Below are positions 17,582-26,462 of a stretch of DNA of 64,000 nt, piece by piece. Location: positions 186,001 through 250,000 of the forward strand of contig NZ_JBBIAB010000008.1 in assembly GCF_039634785.1 (NCBI RefSeq), given 5' to 3'. Source of the stretch: Tistrella mobilis (lineage in GTDB: Bacteria > Pseudomonadota > Alphaproteobacteria > Tistrellales > Tistrellaceae). The notes under the pieces are model-generated. The model saw only the letters and a program-made list of their open reading frames with translations, was not told where the DNA came from and made no database searches. Made by a program: the position numbers and the translations under genes. Positions within the stretch are counted from its first letter, which is position 1; every line of letters starts with the position of its first letter.

Positions 17582-18561
17582 CCGCCGAACAGCGCCGCGA
17601 AGCGGCGGCGGGTCTCCTCGCCGGTGGCGGCGAGCGCGTCGGGCGCAATCTCCAGCAGCCTGACGGTGGCCGGACGCCCCGGCGGCGCGCCGGCCTCGGG
17701 CCGCAGCGGCATATAGCCCTGGGCGACCGCGAAGCGCTGGCCGGTTTCCGACAGCAGCCAGGCCACGAAGGCGCGGGCGGCGTCGACATTGCGGGCGGTC
17801 TTCAGGATCGCGACCGGCTCGGTAACGGCGGTCGCCCCTTCCGCGGGGTAGACGAAACCGACCGGCGAGCCCTTGGCGGCGGCATTGAAGGCCATGAAAT
17901 CGACCAGCACGCCATAGGCGGCGCGGCCGGTCGCGACCGCATCCAGCACCGCGCCATTGCCCTGCAGGGCGGTTGCGCCATTGGCCTTCAGCGCCTCCAT
18001 GTAAGACCAGCCGAGGCCTTGGGTGGCGGTGACGGTGCCGACATGAATGGTGGCCGCACCGGAATAGAGCGGGCTCGGCATCACCACCCGGTCCTTTGCG
18101 GCGGGGGCGGCGAGATCGGCCCAGCCGGTCGGTGCGGGCAGGCCGGCGGCGGTGTTCCAGGCGATGCCGGTGGCGATGATCTTGGTGCCGAACCAGGTGC
18201 GATCCTGGTCGTAAGACGTGGCGGGCAGCCCCTCGACCGGTGCGTCGGGCCAGGCTGCCAGGCGATCGCGCGCCTTCAGCCCCGCCATCGCCACGCTGTC
18301 GGCGATCAGCAGCAGGTCGGGTTCTGGGCTGCCGGCGGCGAATTCGGCATCCAGCTTGGCCAGCACCTCGGTGGTGCCCGACCGGAAGAACTCGACCGTG
18401 ACCTCGGGTTCCGCCTTGTTGAAGGCGGCGATCAGATCGGCCATCGCCTTGTTGGGGGTCGAGGTGTAGACGACCAGACGGCCCTGGGCGGCATCGGCGG
18501 CGGCGGGCATCAGGGTGGCTGCGGCAAGGGCCGCGGCCAGCAGCAGGGTGGGCGTCTTCAT
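17578..18561 (-). CDS. ABC transporter substrate-binding protein (ferric/phosphonate class)
   Basis: A 327-residue periplasmic binding protein with a signal peptide cleaved near AADA-AQ. It begins RLVVYTSTPNKAMADLIAAF, the hallmark opening of the FbpA/AfuA-type family 1 solute-binding proteins, and continues with EFFRSGTTEVLAKLDAEF and PDLLLIADSVAMAGL. I do not see the tandem Tyr-Tyr iron ligands of classical FbpA, so an organic anion such as an aminophosphonate, or thiamine, is as likely as iron. It is the first gene of a three-gene operon and overlaps the permease by 4 bp. No regulator or iron box is obvious upstream. Confidence 0.87.
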   Translation of the reverse strand: MKTPTLLLAAALAAATLMPAAADAAQGRLVVYTSTPNKAMADLIAAFNKAEPEVTVEFFRSGTTEVLAKLDAEFAAGSPEPDLLLIADSVAMAGLKARDRLAAWPDAPVEGLPATSYDQDRTWFGTKIIATGIAWNTAAGLPAPTGWADLAAPAAKDRVVMPSPLYSGAATIHVGTVTATQGLGWSYMEALKANGATALQGNGAVLDAVATGRAAYGVLVDFMAFNAAAKGSPVGFVYPAEGATAVTEPVAILKTARNVDAARAFVAWLLSETGQRFAVAQGYMPLRPEAGAPPGRPATVRLLEIAPDALAATGEETRRRFAALFGG

Positions 18562-18670
18562 GGGGCGTGATCTCCACGGGCGAACCGATCTGCCCGCATA
18601 CCACGCCCGTGTTGCAGGCAGATGTCGGCCATCGCGGGATCGGGCCGTCGCGGGATCGGGGCGTCGGTGC

Positions 18671-19459
18671 TCAGCCGCCGGTGCGGGTCAGCGCGCCGAT
18701 CAGCACCACAGGGCCGGTGGGGGCGCCGGATGGCGAGCCGCCGGCGGGTTCGATCGAAACCGCCAGGCCCAGCCCGTCACCCAGGCGGGGGCCGAGCGTC
18801 GCGGGCAGGTCGACCCGGGTCTCGTGCGCCGGATCGATCAGGCCCAGCGAAACCGGTGCCGCGCCTTCGCCCGGCAGGGCCCAGAGTTCGAAATCCCGGG
18901 GCCCGGGCGCAGCCTCTGCCGCGGTTCCGGCCGCCGGCACGCCCAGCGTGCGGACCAGCAGCCGCTTCCGGCCGAAGCCTTCGCCCGGCTCGGCCGATAC
19001 CACCCAGGTCGGGGCTTCGGCGGCCTCCAGCGGGCGCAGCACCGCCACCAGCCGGGTGGCGTCGGGATCGGGCAGAGGCTGGCGGATCAGCAGGAAGGCG
19101 GCCATGGCCGCAGCCGCCACCGCGGCAAGCCCGGCCGCCCCGGCGGTCCAGCGCCAGAGGGTCAGACCGCGGCGGAGGTCGATCACCTGCGCCGCCTCGC
19201 TCCGGCTGGTGTCGCCCGCAAGGCTGGCATCGATGCGCGCCTTCAGGCGGGCGGGCGGCGCGACCGGATCCAGCGCCAGCGCCATCGGGGCCAGCCGGCG
19301 TTCCCAGTCGGCGACCGCCGCGCGCAGTGCCGGATCCCGGGCGATCTCGGCGCGCAGCGCCGTCCGCGCCGGCTCGTCCAGCGTGCCCAGCACGTATTCG
19401 GCAATGTCGACGTCGCGCGGATCGGGAACCTCCCGCGGATCGGTCGGGCCGGCGGTCAT
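18671..19459 (-). CDS. Anti-sigma factor (RskA-like, membrane anchored)
   Basis: About 262 residues. The cytoplasmic N-terminus contains VDIAEYVLGTLDEPARTALR, an anti-sigma domain helix, followed by a Trp-containing segment (WERRLAPMA), a single membrane helix near residues 108-128 (AAGLAAVAAAAMAAFLLIR), and a periplasmic C-terminal domain ending in a Pro/Gly-rich stretch with ELWALPGEGAAPVSLG, the anti-sigma-K domain signature. It should hold the neighbouring ECF sigma factor inactive until a periplasmic signal triggers proteolysis. The start overlaps the sigma stop by 4 bp (ATGA at 19459-19456), the usual coupling that keeps the two stoichiometric. Confidence 0.9.
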   Translation of the reverse strand: MTAGPTDPREVPDPRDVDIAEYVLGTLDEPARTALRAEIARDPALRAAVADWERRLAPMALALDPVAPPARLKARIDASLAGDTSRSEAAQVIDLRRGLTLWRWTAGAAGLAAVAAAAMAAFLLIRQPLPDPDATRLVAVLRPLEAAEAPTWVVSAEPGEGFGRKRLLVRTLGVPAAGTAAEAAPGPRDFELWALPGEGAAPVSLGLIDPAHETRVDLPATLGPRLGDGLGLAVSIEPAGGSPSGAPTGPVVLIGALTRTGG

Positions 19460-20031
19460 CGCTCCAGGCACTCCTTCAGCGCGGCCAGGCCGCGACGGAT
19501 CCAGCTCTTGACGGTGCCGAGCGGCTGGCCGGTGCGGCCGGCGATCTCGCCATGGCTCAACCCGTCGACATAGGCAAGGCGGACGCTGCCGCGCGCGCCC
19601 TCGGACAGCTCGGCCAGACAGGTTTCCAGCCGGTTGATCCGGCCGGGCAGTTCCGGTGTCGTGAAAGTGGGGGGACTGTCGGCATCCGCGGCGGCCGCCT
19701 GATCGGCCAGATCGGCGACGATGACCGGGTCGGCGGCGGTTTCGCGGCCGCGCCGGCGCAGCAGATCGAGCGCCCGATAGCGCAGAATGCCGATCGCCCA
19801 GGCCGTGACCTCGCCGCGGGCACGGTCGTAGCGCCCGGCATTGCGCCAGATCTGCACGAAGGCGTCGTGGACGGCGTCCTCGGCCAGATCGGCATCCCTC
19901 AGCATGCGCAGGGCGACCGCGTGCAGCCGGCCCGACAGCCTGAGATACAGCGCGTCGAAGGCGCGCCGGTCGCCGGTGCCCACGGCTGTCAGCAGGTCGT
20001 GCAGACCGTCGGTTTCCGGCCCGTGGTCCAT
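19456..20031 (-). CDS. ECF-type RNA polymerase sigma factor (SigK-like group)
   Basis: A 191-residue sigma-70 family ECF factor. Region 2 (about 23-90) contains LRMLRDADLAEDAVHDAFVQ and IWRNAGRYD, which contact core polymerase and the -10 element. Region 4 (about 135-185) contains LSHGEIAGRTGQPLGTVKSW, the helix-turn-helix for the -35 element. Its stop overlaps the anti-sigma start. A fasciclin-domain lipoprotein gene lies 95 bp upstream on the same strand, an arrangement that mirrors mycobacterial SigK/RskA with the MPT70 and MPT83 fasciclin proteins, so that gene is the likely regulon member. Confidence 0.93.
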   Translation of the reverse strand: MDHGPETDGLHDLLTAVGTGDRRAFDALYLRLSGRLHAVALRMLRDADLAEDAVHDAFVQIWRNAGRYDRARGEVTAWAIGILRYRALDLLRRRGRETAADPVIVADLADQAAAADADSPPTFTTPELPGRINRLETCLAELSEGARGSVRLAYVDGLSHGEIAGRTGQPLGTVKSWIRRGLAALKECLER

Positions 20032-20126
20032 GGACCCGCCCCGCCCCCTCGCGATGAATGACGGGCAACCCTATCACGTCGCTGTGGATCGTGCATGTGC
20101 ATCCGGGGCGGGGCGGGCAGGCGGGG

Positions 20127-20756
20127 TCAGCCCTTCGGGATCAGCACCCGGTCGATCACCTGGATGACGCCGTTCGACTGCAGCACGTCATAGGTCGAGA
20201 TGTCGGCGGTGTGGCCGCCGGCATCGGCGATAACGATATTGTCGGGGCCGTTCATCATGGCGGTCAGCGTGCCGCCCGACAGCGTCGTCAGCACGGCCTT
20301 GCCGCCGCCGGCCCGGATGCGGGTCATCAGATCGGCGCGGGTCAGCCGGCCGGGCACGACATGATAGGTCAGCACCCCGGTCAGCCGGTCGCGGGCCGAT
20401 GGTGCCATCAGCCCGTCGACCGTGCCCGCGGGCAGGGCGTCGAAAGCCGCATTGGTCGGGGCGAAGACGGTGAACGGGCCGGGGCCCGACAGGGCATCCA
20501 CCAGCCCTGCCTGTTTCACGGCCGCCACCAGCGTGGTGTGATCGGCCGAATTGACCGCGTTCTCGACGATGGTCTTGCCGGCATACATGGGCGCTCCGCC
20601 CACCTCGACCGGTTCCATGGGCGCGGCCGACGCCATATGCCGGCCGCCCTGCATGCCGCCGCCGGCACAGCCGGCCAGACCGGCCCCCAGCATCAGAGCG
20701 AGGGCAAGGGTTGCGGCGCGGGCGCTGGCCCGGCCGGAGGTCGTGACACTGGTCAT
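20127..20756 (-). CDS. Fasciclin (FAS1) domain lipoprotein
   Basis: A 209-residue protein with a signal sequence and lipobox LAGC (Cys near residue 29), then a short Gly/Met-rich linker and one FAS1 domain from about residue 62 to the end. The FAS1 H1 motif is GPFTVFAPTNAAFDALPAG, and the YH motif is LTYHVVPG followed by the H2-like NGVIQVIDRVLIPKG. FAS1 domains are adhesion or periplasmic-stress modules. The real start is ATG 20756 with GGGAGAC upstream; a longer frame to 21044 is a shadow. It sits directly upstream of the sigma/anti-sigma pair on the same strand and is probably under its control. Confidence 0.88.
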   Translation of the reverse strand: MTSVTTSGRASARAATLALALMLGAGLAGCAGGGMQGGRHMASAAPMEPVEVGGAPMYAGKTIVENAVNSADHTTLVAAVKQAGLVDALSGPGPFTVFAPTNAAFDALPAGTVDGLMAPSARDRLTGVLTYHVVPGRLTRADLMTRIRAGGGKAVLTTLSGGTLTAMMNGPDNIVIADAGGHTADISTYDVLQSNGVIQVIDRVLIPKG

Positions 20757-21203
20757 CCGATGTCTCCCTGGTTCGCTGCGGGCAGGGCGGGCCGATGCGG
20801 CTCGGGCCCTGCTCCATGCAAGCCTTACGGGGCGCCCCGGCGAAACGGATGCAGCGGCCTGCCGAAAAAAGCCGCAGGCCTGCGGGCCGGCCCTTTTCCG
20901 GTCACAACTCTGGCTCTCGGATGCCCGGTATCGCTCACGTGCATGGCAGGGCGATCCGGGCGACAGTCGGGATGTGGCCGCGACGGGCACCAGCACACCT
21001 CCCGCCCGTCCCGACCGCGCCGGTCCACCGATCCCGTCGCCCATGTCCCGGCCCCGTCCCGCCGTTCATGGGAGCCCCTCCCTCTCCCGAGGGGCGCCTC
21101 CTTTCCCGTAGGAGGCATCGGACCGGCCGTGCGGCGCCCGCCGCGGCCCACCTGCCCCTCTCCCCGGGGGCAGCCGAGACATCATCAGGAGCAACCACCT
21201 CAG
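20757..21203. other. Non-coding divergent region with a terminator-like palindrome
   Basis: This 447-bp gap between the divergent fasciclin and Pro-rich lipoprotein genes has open frames, but none with convincing protein features. At 20872-20885 there is a perfect palindrome CCGCAGGCCTGCGG, followed on the minus strand by TTTTTT. This would look like an intrinsic terminator in the leader of the fasciclin transcript or of an unseen minus-strand RNA. I could not identify a promoter with confidence. Confidence 0.4.
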
Positions 21204-21620
21204 ATGGGCATCGCCTTCCCCCGCGTCGCAACCCGTCTCGCCTTCGCCGCAGCTGCGGTTCTGGCGGTCGCGGCCTGCGACGACGCCGACGCCCCGAGCA
21301 CGCCGCCGGCCGAGCAGTCGGCCCCGGCCCCCGCCCCCTCGGCTCCCGCACCGTCGGCGCCCGCCCCGAGCGCCCCCGCCCAGCCCGCCCCGTCCGATCA
21401 GAGCGGTGCCCCGACGGCGCCGAACACGCCTGCCCCGGTCTCTCCCAGCCCGACCACGCCGGCGCAGCCGGCGCCCGATGCGCCGGGCGATGCCAGCAGC
21501 GGCGCCACCAGCCCCGGCGCGGGCGATACCGGTTCGGCCGGCAGTTCCGGCTCGGGCAGCAGCAATCTTGAGCCGCAGAGCGGAACGCCGTCAGGCAACC
21601 CCGCCGGCGGCGCCACCTGA
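21204..21620 (+). CDS. Small Pro/Ala/Ser-rich lipoprotein
   Basis: A 138-residue protein starting MGIAFPRVATRLAFAAAAVL, with lipobox AVAAC and a lipidated Cys near residue 25. The mature part is almost wholly low-complexity: repeats of APSAPAP, then PTTPAQPAPDAPG, then a Gly/Ser tail. It looks like an unstructured envelope spacer with no catalytic domain. The longer open frame to 20058 is not supported; ATG 21204 is the first start that gives a signal peptide, with AGGAG about 12 bases upstream. A good terminator follows at 21774. The role is unknown. Confidence 0.65.
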   Translation: MGIAFPRVATRLAFAAAAVLAVAACDDADAPSTPPAEQSAPAPAPSAPAPSAPAPSAPAQPAPSDQSGAPTAPNTPAPVSPSPTTPAQPAPDAPGDASSGATSPGAGDTGSAGSSGSGSSNLEPQSGTPSGNPAGGAT

Positions 21621-21978
21621 TCGGTCCGACCGTGAAGCAGGTCGCCGGAAGGGTGCGCCGGCGATCGGGTTCCCCTTGAAGGACCGACAGGACGGGTCGG
21701 GTGTGCCGCAAGGCGCATCCGGCCCGTTCCCTTTCTGGTACCTCCCTTTCAGGTACCCTCCCACACTGTCTCGAAGCCCGCCGTCCGGCGGGCTTTCGCC
21801 GTTTTGTGACCCCCGTCACCGCCAAGCGTTGCCCGAAGGTGACCCCTCCGGAATTTCTGGACCCGATCATCCAGAAATGTCTTGAAGCCCCCGCCGGATC
21901 GGCCATCTTGTGCGGAAACCAATTCGTGGTCGCCCTGGTCCAATAATTCGGGCGGTCCGGTCATTCGGCGGAGGCGGT
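21621..21978. other. Intergenic region with terminator and leader of the emrA operon
   Basis: This 358-bp stretch carries an inverted repeat GGTACCT (21737-21743) and AGGTACC (21751-21757), the terminator below, then sequence leading to emrA with a GGCGGAGGCGGT ribosome-binding site. No gene is seen. The TetR encoded at the end of the emrAB operon may bind here. Confidence 0.5.
21774..21795 (+). terminator. Intrinsic terminator after the Pro-rich lipoprotein gene
   Basis: AAGCCCGCC (21774-21782) pairs perfectly with GGCGGGCTT (21787-21795) around a 4-base loop, followed by TTCGCCGTTTT. It is about 150 bp beyond the lipoprotein stop and upstream of the emrA operon. Confidence 0.75.
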
Positions 21979-23076
21979 ATGAAGAAGATCATCCTTGGCG
22001 CGGTGGTCGTTGCGGCACTGGTCGGCGGTGGCTGGTACGGCGCGGAATGGTGGCGCCATGGCCGCTTCGTCGAAAGCACCGACGACGCCTATGTCCATGG
22101 CGATATCGCCAACATCGCGCCGCGTGTGGCCGGCCAGGTCACCGAGGTGGCGGTGAAGGACAACACCTCGATCGATGCGGGCGCCCTGCTGTTCCGGATC
22201 GACGATGCCGACTACAAGGCCAAGGTTGCCGAAGCCGAGGCGGCGCTGGCCCGCGCCCGGGCGTCGGTCGACGTGATCGACCGCCAGCTGGAGCTGCAGA
22301 AGACCGAGATCGCGCGCGCCGAGGCCGGCGTCGCCTCGGCCGAGGCGGAACGCGCCCGCGCGGCCGGTGACCTCAAGCGCTATGCCGAGCTGAACCGTAC
22401 CGCCGCCGCCAGTGCCCAGCGCTACGACACCGCCCGCGCCGATGCCCGCAAGGCCGAGGCGTCGCTGGCCGAGGCCAGGGCCGCCGTGGCGGCCGCCAGG
22501 GGCCAGGTGCCGGTGCTGGAAGCGAACCGCGTCGAGGCCGAGGCCCAGATCGCCTCTGCCGAGGCGACGCTGCAGGCGGCACGGCTCGATCTTGCCCATA
22601 CCGTGGTCCGGGCACCCCAGTCGGGGATCGTGGCCAACCGTTCGGTCGAGCCCGGCGAATACGTCAAGGCCGGCCAGACCGCGCTTGCGATCGTGCCGCT
22701 GCCCGAGACCTATGTGGTCGCGAATTTCAAGGAGACCCAGCTTGCGGCAATGCGCCCCGGCCAGCCGGTGACCATCGCGGTCGACGCCCTCGGCGGGCGG
22801 GAACTCCATGGCCGGGTCGAAAGCCTGTCGCCGGCCAGCGGTGCGCGTTTCAGCCTGCTGCCGCCCGAGAACGCCACCGGCAACTTCACCAAGATCGTCC
22901 AGCGCGTGCCGGTCCGCATCGCGGTCGACGAGGCCGATCCCGCGGCGAAGCTGCTGGTGCCGGGCCTGTCGGTGGTGGTGGCGGTCGATACCGCGGCCGA
23001 GCCCGCGGCCGAAGCGGTTCAGCCCCAGTACGGCCTGGGTGCCGAGCCCACGGCCCCGCGCCTGGCGCAGCGCTGA
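21979..23076 (+). CDS. HlyD/EmrA-family periplasmic adaptor of an efflux pump
   Basis: A 365-residue membrane-fusion protein. One N-terminal membrane helix (about 3-22), a biotinyl-lipoyl half motif (VESTDDAYVHGDIANIAPRV, about 36-55), a long Ala/Glu/Arg-rich coiled-coil hairpin (about 85-215), then the second lipoyl half (VVRAPQSGIVANRSVEPGEY) and beta-barrel (VVANFKETQLAAMRPGQ). The start ATG 21979 has a strong ribosome-binding site; the frame to 21910 is a longer shadow. With the DHA2 transporter 15 bp downstream and a TetR, it forms a complete EmrA-EmrB-regulator operon that should export lipophilic compounds through a TolC-like channel encoded elsewhere. Confidence 0.9.
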   Translation: MKKIILGAVVVAALVGGGWYGAEWWRHGRFVESTDDAYVHGDIANIAPRVAGQVTEVAVKDNTSIDAGALLFRIDDADYKAKVAEAEAALARARASVDVIDRQLELQKTEIARAEAGVASAEAERARAAGDLKRYAELNRTAAASAQRYDTARADARKAEASLAEARAAVAAARGQVPVLEANRVEAEAQIASAEATLQAARLDLAHTVVRAPQSGIVANRSVEPGEYVKAGQTALAIVPLPETYVVANFKETQLAAMRPGQPVTIAVDALGGRELHGRVESLSPASGARFSLLPPENATGNFTKIVQRVPVRIAVDEADPAAKLLVPGLSVVVAVDTAAEPAAEAVQPQYGLGAEPTAPRLAQR

Positions 23077-23091
23077 GCGGAGGCGGGTCCG

Positions 23092-24693
23092 ATGACCGAG
23101 GCCACGTCTACAGCGGGCAGCGCACCGGCAGCGCCTGCCGCCGCGGCGCCCAAGGGGCCCTCGGTGGGGCAGATCGCCGGCTTTATCGCCATGGTCTTCG
23201 GCATGTTCATGGCCATCCTGGACATCCAGATCGTGTCGTCCTCGCTGTCGGAACTCCAGGCGGGCCTCGCCGCCAGCCCCGACGAGGTCTCGTGGATCCA
23301 GACCAGCTATCTGATCGCCGAAGTGGTGATGATCCCGCTCTCGGGCTATCTCTCCCGGGCGCTGTCGACCCGTGGCCTGTTCCTGATCTCGGCGGCGGGC
23401 TTCACGGTGATGAGCGCGCTTTGCGCCACGGCCACCACCCTCGACGAGATGATCCTCTGGCGGGCGCTGCAGGGCTTCGTCGGCGGGGCGATGATCCCGA
23501 CCGTGTTCGCGGCGGCCTTCCAGCTCTTCCCCGGCAACCGGCGGGCCGGCGTGTCGGTGGTGATCGGTCTGGTCGCGACGCTCGCCCCCACCATCGGCCC
23601 GACCCTCGGCGGCTGGCTGACCGAGATCTTCTCGTGGCACTGGCTGTTCCTGGTCAACGTCGTGCCCGGCATTCTGGTGACGCTGGTGGTCTGGCGCGCG
23701 CCTTCTTTCGATACCGGCGATCGCAGCCTGCTGCGCCGGCTGGATCTGCTCGGGCTGGTGCTGATGGCGCTGTTCCTGGGCTCGATGGAATATGTGGTCG
23801 AAGAGGGGCCGCGCGACGACTGGTTCGACGACCGCACCATCACCTTCCTGTTCGTGCTGATGGTCGCGGCCGGCATCGGCTTCTTCTGGCGGGTGCTGAG
23901 CCACCACAACCCGATCGTCGATCTCAAGGCCTTCCGCGACCGCAATTTCGCCACCGGCTGCGTGTTCAGCTTCGTGATCGGTGTCGGCCTCTACGGCCTG
24001 GTCTATGTGCTGCCGCTCTATCTGGCGCGGATCCGCGATCTCAACGCCATGCAGATCGGCGAGGTGCTGTTCGTCACCGGCCTTGCCCAGTTCTGTTCGG
24101 CCCCCATCGCCGGCATGCTGTCGCGCAAGATGGATGTGCGGGTGATGCTGGCGATCGGCTTCATCATGCTTGCCGGGTCCACCTGGTGGATGTCGCACAT
24201 CACCGCCGACTGGCAGTTCGACCAGCTGCTGTGGCCGCAGATCATGCGCGGCATGTCGCTGATGCTGTGCATGCTGCCGGTCAACCAGATCGCCCTCGGC
24301 ACGCTGCCGATGGAGATGCTGAAGAATGCGAGCGGGCTTTATAATCTGATGCGCAATCTGGGGGGTGCGGTCGGCCTTGCCGGCATCAACACCCTGATGA
24401 TCGACCGCAACGCCCTGCATCTGGAACGCATCGCCGATGCCGCCAACCCGAACCGGCCCGAGGTCCAGGCGGCACTCGACGCCCTGGGGCAGCGCTTCGA
24501 CGGAGCGATTGCCGGCGACAGTTCGCTCGCGGCGCTCAAGACGCTGATGAACATGATCCAGGCCCAGGCGCAGGTGATGACCTTCGGCGACGTCTTTCTG
24601 GTGCTGGCGGGGATCTTCGTCGCCGCGGCGGTGATCACCACCACCGTGCGCCGGCCGCAGATGGCCGGGGCCGGCGGGGGAGGCGGGCATTGA
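23092..24693 (+). CDS. DHA2-family drug:H+ antiporter (EmrB-like)
   Basis: A 533-residue major facilitator with about 14 membrane helices. Motif D1 is visible in FGMFMAILDIQIVSSSL (about 39-55), motif A in LSGYLSRALSTRG, and motif C in VATLAPTIGPTLGGWL (about 161-176), the antiporter signature. It lies 15 bp after the adaptor and just before the TetR, whose TTG start overlaps its stop by 4 bp. It is paralogous to the pump at 60080, but the two are not close in sequence. Substrates are unknown; DHA2 pumps of this kind export hydrophobic toxins, bile salts or fatty acids. Confidence 0.93.
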   Translation: MTEATSTAGSAPAAPAAAAPKGPSVGQIAGFIAMVFGMFMAILDIQIVSSSLSELQAGLAASPDEVSWIQTSYLIAEVVMIPLSGYLSRALSTRGLFLISAAGFTVMSALCATATTLDEMILWRALQGFVGGAMIPTVFAAAFQLFPGNRRAGVSVVIGLVATLAPTIGPTLGGWLTEIFSWHWLFLVNVVPGILVTLVVWRAPSFDTGDRSLLRRLDLLGLVLMALFLGSMEYVVEEGPRDDWFDDRTITFLFVLMVAAGIGFFWRVLSHHNPIVDLKAFRDRNFATGCVFSFVIGVGLYGLVYVLPLYLARIRDLNAMQIGEVLFVTGLAQFCSAPIAGMLSRKMDVRVMLAIGFIMLAGSTWWMSHITADWQFDQLLWPQIMRGMSLMLCMLPVNQIALGTLPMEMLKNASGLYNLMRNLGGAVGLAGINTLMIDRNALHLERIADAANPNRPEVQAALDALGQRFDGAIAGDSSLAALKTLMNMIQAQAQVMTFGDVFLVLAGIFVAAAVITTTVRRPQMAGAGGGGGH

Positions 24694-25409
24694 CCGAGGC
24701 GAGCCGGACCGACATCCGCCGGGTGCGGGCCGTGGTCGCCGCCGCCCGCGAAGCGGCGGCCGAGGCCTGCGGTACCGGCTGCCCGCCGGCCCGGCAGGGG
24801 CCCGGCCGGCCGCCCGACACGGAAAAGCGCCGCGCGATCCTGGATGCCGCCCGCCGGCTGTTCACCCGCGACGGCTTCGTGGCCGGCATGGGCGAGATCG
24901 CGGCCGAGGCCGGGGTTTCGAAGCAGACGATCTACAACGCCTTCCGCAACAAGGACGAGCTGTTCCTGGCGGCGATCGCCGAGGTCGCCGACCAGATCAC
25001 CGCCCATCTGGAAACCCCGGACCCCGAGGCCTCGCCCCACGAGATCCTGACCCGCATCGCCTGGCATTTCATGGATGTGGTCATCTCGGGCAAGATGGTC
25101 TCGGTCATGCGCATGCTGACCGGCTCGGGGCCGGGCGGCATGGCGCCGGATCTCGCCGCCGCCTTCTACGAGATCGGCCCGGCCCGCAACGGCCGCAGGC
25201 TGGCCGACTGGCTGGCGGCACAGGATCGTGCCGGCCGGCTGTCGGTCGATGATCCCGATCTCGCATCGGAACACTTCTTCGGTATGCTGAATGGCAAATT
25301 GCAGCTCCGCCAGCTGTTCCACGCCGCGCCGCCGCCCGACGACGCCGAGGCCGAACGGCGGGTGGAGGCTGCGGTCAGGCGCTTCCTGAAGGCCTACGCC
25401 CCCGACTGA
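24690..25409 (+). CDS. TetR family regulator of the EmrAB-like operon
   Basis: About 239 residues. The TTG start at 24690 overlaps the emrB stop (TTGA) and has a GGGGGAGGCGGG ribosome-binding site. The helix-turn-helix is at about 62-90 (MGEIAAEAGVSKQTIYNAF then KDELF), and the C-terminal part with LFHAAPPPDDAEAERRVEAA resembles the AefR-like ligand domain. The N-terminal 40 residues before RRAILDAARRLF are an unusual extension with two Cys residues (EACGTGCPP). Co-transcription with the pump makes it the likely local repressor, acting on the promoter near 21900. Confidence 0.87.
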   Translation: MTEASRTDIRRVRAVVAAAREAAAEACGTGCPPARQGPGRPPDTEKRRAILDAARRLFTRDGFVAGMGEIAAEAGVSKQTIYNAFRNKDELFLAAIAEVADQITAHLETPDPEASPHEILTRIAWHFMDVVISGKMVSVMRMLTGSGPGGMAPDLAAAFYEIGPARNGRRLADWLAAQDRAGRLSVDDPDLASEHFFGMLNGKLQLRQLFHAAPPPDDAEAERRVEAAVRRFLKAYAPD

Positions 25410-25465
25410 CCCGGTGGCGCTGCGCCCCCGGGGGGCCGCGAACCGGATGCCGGGAAGGAACACGC

Positions 25466-26458
25466 ATGCTGCGCTGGGAAGGCACGGCCCTGGGCCGCGT
25501 CGAGGATTTCACCCTGGTCGAGCGACCGACGCCCGAGCCGGGGCCCGGGCAGATGCGGCTGCGGATAGAGGCCGCCGCCCTCGGCTATGTCGACGGGCTG
25601 ATCGTCCATGGCCGCTATCAGATCCGCCCCGACCTGCCCTATGTGCCGGGCGGCGAGATCGTCGGCATCGTCGATGCGACGGGACCCGGCGTCACCCGGT
25701 ATGTCCCGGGCGACCGGGTGGTGACCTGGCAGATGGGCGGCGGCCTGGCCACCCATGTCGTGGTGGCGGAGGCGGAGGCGGATCCCGTGCCGGACGGGCT
25801 CGCAGGGCTCCATGCGGCCGCGATGCTGGTCGACTATCAGACCGCGGCCTATGGCCTGTTCCCGCGCGGGCGGCTCACGCCCGGCGAGCGGGTGCTGGTG
25901 ACCGGGGCGTCGGGCGGGGTCGGCTCGGCCGCGGTGCAGCTGGCGGCCCGGGCCGGCGCCCATGTCGTGGCGCTCGCCAGCACCGAAGAGGGGCGGGCGC
26001 GGGCGATCGCGCTCGGTGCCGCGGCGGCGATCCCGTCGCTTGATCCCGACATCCGCGCCCGGATCCGCGAGACCCTGCCGGGCGGCGCGATCGATATCGT
26101 GTTCGACCCCGTCGCCGGCCCCGGCTTCGAGCCCCTGTTCCGCTCGCTCGACAAGGAAGGGCGGCATCTGATCCTGGGCTTCGTCGGCGGCGCGATCCCG
26201 GCCCTGCCGGTCAATCTGCCCCTGCTCAAGAGCGCGGCCCTGATCGGGGTGGAAATCCGCCACTATCTGACGGCCCATGCCGACGAGGCGCGCGCGGTGC
26301 GGCTGGCGCTGATGGCGCGGGTGGCGGCAGGGGAGCTGCTGCCGCCGAAGGTGGTCGAGATGCCGCTCGACCGGGCCCGCGAGGCCCTGGCGGCGACCCT
26401 GTCGCGGAGCAAGGGCGGCAAGATTGTGGTGGTGCCGGGCGTGGTGGTGCCGGGCTGA
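25466..26458 (+). CDS. Zinc-independent MDR oxidoreductase (NADPH:quinone reductase-like)
   Basis: A 330-residue medium-chain dehydrogenase/reductase of the quinone oxidoreductase type. The GroES-like fold is N-terminal (LPYVPGGEIVGIVDATGPGV, about 59-78). The NADPH-binding Rossmann motif is VLVTGASGGVGSAAVQLAAR (about 143-162). The structural and catalytic zinc-ligand Cys residues of alcohol dehydrogenases are absent, as expected for this subgroup. It probably reduces quinones or enones using NADPH. It follows the emrAB-tetR operon by 57 bp in the same direction and could be co-expressed as a detoxification gene. The C-terminus repeats VVVPG twice. Confidence 0.9.
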   Translation: MLRWEGTALGRVEDFTLVERPTPEPGPGQMRLRIEAAALGYVDGLIVHGRYQIRPDLPYVPGGEIVGIVDATGPGVTRYVPGDRVVTWQMGGGLATHVVVAEAEADPVPDGLAGLHAAAMLVDYQTAAYGLFPRGRLTPGERVLVTGASGGVGSAAVQLAARAGAHVVALASTEEGRARAIALGAAAAIPSLDPDIRARIRETLPGGAIDIVFDPVAGPGFEPLFRSLDKEGRHLILGFVGGAIPALPVNLPLLKSAALIGVEIRHYLTAHADEARAVRLALMARVAAGELLPPKVVEMPLDRAREALAATLSRSKGGKIVVVPGVVVPG

Positions 26459-26462
26459 AGCG

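Noticed and set aside
18562-18604. Start of the ABC permease at 18604, making a 923-residue protein
   Set aside because: That frame overlaps the binding-protein gene in another frame. The permease sequence begins at the GTG overlapping the binding-protein stop.
21961-24690. 909-residue open frame antisense to emrA and emrB
   Set aside because: His/Gly/Arg-rich shadow sequence with no domain; both + strand genes are certain.
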